A stretch of 64,000 nt of DNA from Amphiura filiformis (lineage: Eukaryota; Echinodermata; Ophiuroidea; Amphilepidida; Amphiuridae): NCBI RefSeq assembly GCF_039555335.1, contig NC_092646.1, positions 29,627,780 to 29,691,779 of the forward strand, written 5' to 3'. Below, in pieces: positions 57,265 through 64,000 of this stretch. The position numbers and the translations under genes were made by a program. Every line of letters begins with the position of its first letter. The first letter of the stretch is position 1. The notes beneath the pieces were generated by a model. It saw nothing but the letters and a program-made list of their open reading frames with translations, did no database searches and had not been told where the DNA came from.

Positions 57265-60200
57265 ATGTCTAGTAATTCTATTGATTTTTGTTTATCTTGC
57301 TCAAAGAAGGGCCATGCTAATCACAACATAACTAAATGTACGAAATGTAAAGATACTGTTAACAAAGGTATTGGTGCCAATTGTACACCTGAGCTAAACC
57401 TATCAAGATTTGATAAGATGATATTTGATCCTCTTAAATATCAAAACGATGTTATTGATGATTCAGATGGGGATGAATTTAAATGTAGAACGTGTACTTA
57501 TATGATGCCTGATCAATTTAGCACAAGTACCCTAGCATCTAAAGATAATAACTTCTCTATATTAAGCGTCAATACTAGAAGTCTAAGTAAAAATTTTGAA
57601 AAGCTAAAAGAGTGTATTAAATCAACTAAACACGATTTCACGATAATTGGATTATCAGAAACCCATTTTAAAAACAAACCACATGATTATTATAAGTTAA
57701 CTGGTTACAATACAGAATATGTTAACAGAATAGATCGTGAAAAGGGTGGTGTTTGTTTATACGTATCTGAAAATGTAAAATATAAGCTGCGAAAAGATCT
57801 GTCAAATGCAACTTCCAACTATGAAGCTTGCTTCATAGAAATTGATCAAGAAAATGACAAAAATATTATTGTTGGAGTTTTATACAGAGCGCATACGTCA
57901 ATCGACAGTTTTATTCAAGACATAAATCCAACTTTTGAGAAAATTGCAAATGAGAATAAAACATGCTATGTGATGGGAGATTTTAATATAGATTTATTGA
58001 AAGAAGACACTTGTAGGCCTACACGTGATTATATCAATATGGTGTTTTCCTATTCATTCATCCCCACAATTTTTTAAGCCAACCAGAATAACAAATGAAA
58101 CTGCAACAATAATTGACAATATCTTAACTAACAATCAAGATGCGGTCAATTCAGCTATTCTTATAACGGACATAAGTGACCATTTTCCCACTGTTTTAGT
58201 TTCGAAATTCAATCAAAAAACTAATCATAAGAAACAGTCAAGTACAACTTATAAGAGAACATTCAGTGACGGAAATATTAGATTGTTTAAACATAAACTG
58301 TCTCAAGTGAAATGGCATGAAGAATTTGATGGTATTGATGTAAATGACGATTATGACAAATGTATTAATATTTTTAAAAACTTATATGATGAGTGTCTTC
58401 CTCTTACGAAATACACTCCAAATAGGAGGAAGGACCCATTATCCCCATGGATAACAAAGGGATTATTAAAGAGTATAAATGTTAAAAACAAACTGTATAA
58501 AGAATACAAGAGGTGTCCTAATGAGAGAAAGTTAACCAAATTTAAAGAATACAGAAATAAATTGCATACCTTGGTAAGGAAATCTAAGAGAAATTATTAT
58601 GATGGTAAGTTTCTGAAGGCGAAAGACAATATTAAAAAACCTTGGACAACTATTAATAGTATACTAGGTCGAAAAAAGGTCTCTAAAGTTCAGTCATGCT
58701 TCAAAAACTGCTCAAAAGATATAACGACTGACCCCAAAACCATAGCTAATAAATTTAATGATTTTTTTGTTAATATTGGACCAGAACTTGCGTCTGATAT
58801 AAAACATGATGGTAAACATTTCTATGACTATCTAGAGAATCCAGAACAAAACAGCGTATACTTACCTCCTGTACTAGAGGAAGAAATGATCAAAATCATC
58901 AACCAATTTGATCAATCAAAAAGTCCTGGCTATGATGACATTGGCAATTTTATTATAAAGAAGGGTTGCAAAGGAAGTTAGTACACCTCTTGCTATGATT
59001 ATGAACTTATCAATAACCACTGGTATAGTCCCTGATCATTTTAAGATTGCAAAGGTAATACCCATTTATAAAAAAGAAGACCCAGAATTATATTCAAATT
59101 ATCGACCTGTGTCAATTCTTCCGTGTTTTTCCAAAATTTTGGAAAGAGTTATTTTTAATAGATGTGTCAATTATATGGATAAAAACAATATACTAAATGA
59201 CAAACAATTTGGTTTTAGAAAAAACCATTCAACTGGTATGGCTATTACTGAACTTGTTGACAAAATAAACAGTGCAGTAGAAAGCTCGAAAACTACAGTT
59301 GGTATTTATCTAGATTTGTCAAAAGCATTTGACACGATAGACCATCATATATTACTTTATAAGCTGGAACATTATGGCTTCAGAGGAATTGTACTTGATT
59401 GGTTTAGAAGCTATCTGTCAAATAGGAAACAATTTGTTAATTACAACGCTCATAGCTCCGAACTCAAAGAAATAAGGTGCGGTGTTCCTCAAGGGTCAAT
59501 ATTGGGGCCGTTGTTATTTATCTTGTACATCAATGATATTATTTATACTTCATCAATTTTGGATTTCGTACTTTTTGCGGACGACACTACTATCCTTTTT
59601 TCACATAAAAATATTAACTCCAAAGTAAATCTGATCAATTCCGAATTAAGGGAAGTTACAAATTGGTTTCGAGCTAATAAGCTCTCACTGAATGCGAGCA
59701 AAACAAACTATATGGTACTTGGAACTCAACACCAAACAAATAGAAAATTTGAAGCACTAAATATTGAACTGGATGGAACAAGCTTAACAAGAGTAAATAA
59801 AACCAAATTTCTTGGAGTTCAAATTGATGAAAACTTAACATGGAAGGACCAAATAGGGGGCGTTTCAATGACAATATCCAGAAATATTGGAATTATTAAT
59901 AAACTGAAACATTTTGTACCAAGACATATATTGTTTACCCTTTATTGTACACTTGTTCTACCATATGTAAACTATGGCATTATAGCGTGGGGAAACGCAT
60001 GTAAAACACATTTGGATCGAATTTTTAAACTTCAAAAACGTGCTGTTAGGAATATATGTAAAACTAGTTTTAGGCACCATAGCAGACCATTATTCACTGA
60101 TCTAAATATATTGAATGTATATGAATCTTATAAATTGGAACTTGGTGTACTTATGTACAAACATATTAATGATGACTTGCCAAACATATTTAAGGAATAC

Positions 60201-60413
60201 TTTTGTAAAAGACATGAAATTCATAGCCACAAAACTAGGAAAAACGATGATTATGATATTCAGAAAAGAAAAACAAACTTTGCGAGTAAAGGTGTCAGGA
60301 CATCAGGGCCTTCCCTTTGGAATGACCTTCCTCTCGAATTAAAAAATGCTATGAATGTTAAAACTTTCAGAAATCAATTTAAGAAATATTTATTGAATCA
60401 AACTTGGTTGTAA
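57265..60413 (+). pseudogene. LINE ORF2: endonuclease plus reverse transcriptase, two frameshifts
   Basis: Part 1 (57265-58077) begins MSSNSIDFCLSC with a Cys/His cluster (C9, C12, H17, H20, C25, C28, C40, C74, C77) and then the endonuclease: SVNTRSL, SETH (E132), MGDFNIDLL. Part 2 (frame open 58025-58981) continues with TDISDHFP, the catalytic SDH. Part 3 (58995-60413) is the reverse transcriptase: YRPVSILP, LDLSKAFDTIDH (motif A), GVPQGSILGPLLF (motif B), FADD (motif C), and the conserved C-terminal GPSLWNDLP region. The breaks are an extra T in a T6 run (58070-58075) and an extra G at 58963-58965. All catalytic motifs are present. The enzyme nicks DNA and copies the element's RNA at the target; this copy is inactive as read unless the indels are sequencing errors. 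Confidence 0.9.
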
Positions 60414-60578
60414 TTTCATGTACATGCCTCTTTAGAGCGATTAATGTCTTAATTTATCTACAAATTTTGTATGCTAATTCTATATTTATACATTAATGCT
60501 TATGTCATTTAAATGATGTTATATTCATTGTGGTGACATAATCATTATTTAAATCATGTTTGTTTATATTATGTCTTA

Positions 60579-60622
60579 GGGGATGATCACTTCTGGCCTT
60601 CATGGCCTTTTGATCATCTCCT
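60579..60622 (+). other. LINE 3'UTR stem-loop
   Basis: GATGATCA (60582-60589) pairs with TGATCATC (60611-60618), and inside the loop GGCC and GGCC can pair across TTCAT. It sits about 120 bp before the element's end. In CR1/L2-type LINEs a 3' hairpin is commonly the reverse transcriptase recognition site, so this is a good candidate. Confidence 0.55.
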
Positions 60623-60740
60623 CCATGTCATTTTACTCGTCTTTTTTGTCTTTTCGTGTTTTTTATATATTCTTGCTTGTTGTTTAATGTTGTTGTTAAT
60701 GTAGATGATGTGGAAAATAAAGACTTATTATTATATTTCT

Positions 60741-61234
60741 TAATTGACATATGATATTCATTTCAAAATCATAAATTAAAATGCCACTTCAAATGTCACA
60801 TTGCTCAAAATGACTCATCAAAAGAGCACCGACCAGATGGTTCATGATTCAACACAATTCAGTCACTTTTGCTACACAAAGACATGAAAGTGGCCTAAGC
60901 TGTTTTACTACTTTACACAATTGGCCATATAGGGCCTATCTGATATTTGCTGTATACCACCAATTTGATTGAAACAACCTTAAGAAATCATCTTGACGTC
61001 GACCGAATAAAATTTAATAAAATCAAACATCTTTTTATTCCCCGGCATGCTCTATATGTGTCTGGTGCTACTTCGGCATCTTTGAGCAAGAAAGCTGAAA
61101 AGTTAAGAAAATCAACATGCTCAAGTTTCCTGCAGAAAACTACCAAATTTTACCCAAAATTTGAAAATTGTCATAAAATTGTACATTTGCGACACGATAT
61201 TTATGCTTGTTTTTATTTTCAAAATAATACTATA
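60741..61234. other. Unique interval, no gene recognised
   Basis: About 490 bases of A/T-rich DNA. A 106-codon plus-strand frame (60947-61267) runs into the neighbouring transposon end and shows no recognisable motif; I treat it as chance. Confidence 0.5.
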
Positions 61235-61236
61235 TA

Positions 61237-62447
61237 CGAGGGGCAGTCAGTATGTTTTAAGAGTTGACTCGTGACGTCATTTGTGGATCGTTTTCATGGC
61301 ATTTCTCAATGATTACATAAACACTGTACCTTTGTCTTTCAAACAACACATGTAAAAATTATATCACACACATGATTACGTAACAGCATTAGCATAAAAT
61401 CAATGGTCTAGAGTCACCTGGTGAAATTGAGTCGTTTTTGTTAAGGGAAATAAAAGGCTGAAATGAGGTATTGTTGTATTTTCTATATTTTCTTGGGAAT
61501 TAAAGAATGGAGAATGCTGCCTTTTGGAACAGTAATAGAACACAAACTACCAGTTCATTAAACCATGTTTGTTGGGCTGTAAAGGTTTTAGTTTATTTAA
61601 AATGCGTGGTCAAATATGTCTTATTTTTGACAAAAACAAGGCTTTTCTTTCTTTATAAATCTTGATATTGCCAAAAATAGCAAATTTAAATTTTTTTGCC
61701 AGTACTGTTGACTAATCTCCAAACATTTAAACGGGAGTCTCCCTAGAAAATATTTGAATCCGTGATTAAAATATAACTGTTATTCTACCATTGTTACGTT
61801 TATACAAAAAGTAGTGGTACAAAGAGAGAGGCTATCGTTTGAATGAGAAATTTATTTTAAAACTTTTCTGTTCATTTCAGGTTGAGATCATCCATAAAAA
61901 TTCATATGAATATTTAAATTACAATTTTCATAGCATTTTGTTATATTTTAGGCCCTATTTACATGGAATGTTGCAATTTTCGTGCATTTCCACCATGTTG
62001 TATCGGTCACCCCACCTACGCATGCGCAGATTGTTGTTTGATGTGCACCAGTTATCATCGCACTGAGTACCAGCTCTCACACGTGACCAGTCATTATACA
62101 ATGTTATATTTTAGTCTGTTTCATTTTGGAGATAATTGATGTCATTTATGATAATTGTTTTTTCATTTTCGCAATTTTTGCAGAATAATTTCGCTTTCAT
62201 TCAAGCCCCAAAGTTGTTGTGTTTTTTCTGTAATTTAAAAGGCCCGCCTTTTTGCGTGATTTGGCAGTGTCCCTAGACTATTGATTTTATGCTAATGCTG
62301 TTACGTAATCATGTGTATGATATAATTTTTACATGTGTTGTTTGAAAGACAAAGGTACAGTGTTTATGTAATCATTGAGAAATGCCATGAAAACAAGCCA
62401 CAAATGACATCACGAGTCAACTCTTAAAACATACTGACTGCCCCTCG
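61237..62447. mobile_element. TA-flanked mariner-type element, non-autonomous
   Basis: The ends CGAGGGGCAGTCAGTATG and CATACTGACTGCCCCTCG are inverted and flanked by TA (61235-61236, 62448-62449). The arms are nearly identical for about 175 bp, through CTCGTGACGTCATTTGTGG and ATGATTACGTAACAGCATTA. The CGAGGGG terminus with TA flanks is typical of mariner-like elements. The interior (61420-62270) has no transposase. Confidence 0.85.
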
Positions 62448-62491
62448 TATGACAGAAATTAAAGAAACCTGCATGTATAGTATCATGTTAA

Positions 62492-63466
62492 GGGATGGGG
62501 TATGAACGTTTGGACAGTATTTATTGTGGGACATTAGAGCACATCAGACATATCGAATTGCATTCTGAATACGAAGAATGTCCTTCTGATATCAAATAAT
62601 TTTGAAATTCGCAATGTAATACACATTTTATGGCAAATGATTAAAAATTGATATTTTTGATATTTAACAGTACTCGAAGTAAACTTTATAAATCTGATGA
62701 TTTATACTTAAAGTGTATATAGGTGGGATGAAAAGCCGACGATCAATTGGAAATTTTGACCTTTCGTATTGAAGATATGGATTTTCCCCCCAAAACACCA
62801 ACAAAAATTAGGTCTTTTTTGGGGAAAAAATCCACATCTTCAATATGAAAGGTCAAAATTTTCAATTGATCGTCGGCTTTTCCTCCCAGCTACACACACT
62901 TTAAGAATAGATCATTAGATTTATAAAATTTACTTCGAAGACTGTTATATGTCAAAAATTAGTGCCGTACTATTACGCTGACTTTCGTATTCGGCGAGGA
63001 GGACGATTTCGACCTCCTGGTTTGTTTACAAACAGAGAGGTAGACAAAAACCGTTCCGCGTGTCCAAACACTGAGGTATCAGAAGGACGGTCCACAATAG
63101 CGTGATTCACGTAACCTGAATAGGGATTAAAAAGCTGTCACGTAGAACCATGTGCTTCTATTGTCCAATTTGCCATCAAGATTTCATATGGAAACAGTTC
63201 AGACCCAGTACAAGATCATGTCAGAAATTAATATTTTGTTCTGGGTCTGATTATTCGGACTAGTCAAAAATGTGAAAAAGGTCAAATTTTAATAATTTGT
63301 CATAAAATTTGTATTATCGGCCCTATCGTGAATTTCAAAAAATAAAAATTATTTGATATCAGAAAGACATTCTTCGTATTCAGAATGCAGTTCGATATGT
63401 CTGATGTGCTCTCATGTCCCACAAAAAAATACTGTCGAGACGCTCAAAATGCTCATTCCAGATCCC
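62492..63466. mobile_element. Family A palindromic MITE with nested insertion
   Basis: TTAA flanks at 62488-62491 and 63467-63470; the ends GGGATGGGGTATGAACG and CATTCCAGATCCC are those of family A. Its right arm is split by the 304-bp element 62960-63263. Removing it restores the arm seen at 4455-4500. It lies outside the tandem array, so the family was dispersed independently. Confidence 0.9.
62960..63263. mobile_element. 8-bp-TSD insertion inside the MITE
   Basis: TCAAAAAT is present on both sides (62952-62959, 63264-63271) and once in intact MITE copies. The ends TAGTGCCGTACTATTA and the complement of TTATTCGGACTAG are only weakly inverted. The 8-bp duplication fits a hAT-type element. 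Confidence 0.65.
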
Positions 63467-63470
63467 TTAA

Positions 63471-64000
63471 GTGTATTTAACAAATTATTGTATAGCCTTA
63501 TGTATGCATGTCAGCAGAAATAAGATTTCTCAATTCAATAGTCTAGTGCAGTTGGAAGACCATGATTGTTCATCCAGGCTCCTGTGGCCTGGTCTAGCCT
63601 GACGTGAAATCATTCATATTGATGCTACATTGGGTTTATGGAAGTTGCACATAGGTCGAATACCCGGGGTCGAATATTGACCAATTACTTCTAAAACACG
63701 TGATTTGTTTCTGAAATGATATGTCTTAAATAAAGCATAATCCATATCTGATTTCTTTCACCTACATAAATTGCCAAACTAAATATAAAGAAATGACATT
63801 GTGGGTTTGCAGCAAAGGTAACTTCAACTTCGTCATATCAGGAAAGTTAAAATTATATTCTGGAGACATTTAACATGTTTAATTTGGACTCTGATAAAAC
63901 ATGTGATAGCCATAAAGAACTATATCAAATAAATACATAGCCTTTTCGATTTTACGTCTAATATTACAATGTTTTCGGCTTTAAATATGCTCAATGATGA
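63471..64000. other. Unique interval to window end, no gene recognised
   Basis: A/T-rich DNA with no frame of interest, no repeat shared with the rest of the window and no RNA gene that I can identify. Confidence 0.5.

Larger units (their letters stand above)
56411..60740 (+). mobile_element. Non-LTR retrotransposon (LINE), CR1/L2/Jockey-type
   Basis: This two-ORF element has ORF1 with CCHC knuckles and ORF2 with AP-type endonuclease and reverse transcriptase, then a 3'UTR of about 320 bp with a stem-loop, ending ATAAAGACTTATTATTAT, a short TTA-repeat tail. The layout and the sequence around the catalytic motifs fit the CR1/L2/Daphne-like group; the exact clade needs a tree. The 5' limit is uncertain and no target duplication was identified. 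Damage is limited to single-base indels, so the insertion is young. Confidence 0.9.

Noticed and set aside
60947..61267. 106-codon plus-strand frame
   Set aside because: No motif, and its end lies inside a transposon terminus; likely chance.

Overview
The window is animal nuclear DNA: intron-bearing C2H2 zinc-finger genes, a non-LTR retrotransposon, a tRNA-derived SINE and dense miniature inverted-repeat elements (MITEs). The repeat style suggests a marine invertebrate, perhaps an echinoderm or hemichordate. That placement is a weak inference, because no taxon-diagnostic gene is present.

The backbone is a head-to-tail segmental array. One module recurs about five times: a non-coding block D, a minus-strand zinc-finger exon Z, an AAAT-type microsatellite and intron-like block P, a short candidate 5' exon E, and an upstream block U. 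D blocks start near 1030 (truncated), 11930, 24300, 36140 and 51600. Z exons lie at 1-937 (edge-truncated, broken), 6653-7732 (ZnF1), 14848-16512 (ZnF2, broken N-terminal module), 27352-29247 (ZnF3, intact, 631 aa), 38600-40431 (ZnF4, broken) and 54419-56152 (ZnF5, intact, 577 aa). ZnF3 and ZnF5 are the best coding candidates. They would encode nuclear DNA-binding proteins with 17 to 20 fingers behind a conserved N-terminal module of about 95 residues.

The fingers are unusual. The Cys and His ligands and the Phe are kept, but the core Leu at helix position +4 is Lys and the aromatic residue two before the first Cys is His in nearly all of them. Variation is concentrated at helix positions -1, 3 and 6, the usual base-contacting positions. 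This looks like a tandemly expanding, diversifying DNA-binding family.

Unit lengths differ (about 11-15 kb) mainly because each copy received different transposon insertions. Since sister units keep the empty site, many insertions can be bounded exactly with their target-site duplications: TTAA-flanked palindromic MITEs (three stacked at one TTAA at 4002-5641), TA-flanked elements (8514-9543, 13484-14068, 42211-45215, 61237-62447), 3-bp-TSD elements (18960-21641, 34945-36134, 40974-42108) and 8-bp-TSD elements (49667-50062, 62960-63263). The 3-kb element at 42211-45215 has long diverged inverted ends that each carry a tRNA-like sequence.

From 56186 rightward the array stops. A nearly complete LINE of the CR1/L2/Jockey group occupies about 56411-60740 on the plus strand. 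ORF1 has two CCHC knuckles. ORF2 has an AP-type endonuclease and a reverse transcriptase and is broken only by two single-base insertions. The rest (60741-64000) holds a TA-flanked element, a TTAA MITE with a nested 8-bp-TSD element, and no recognisable gene.
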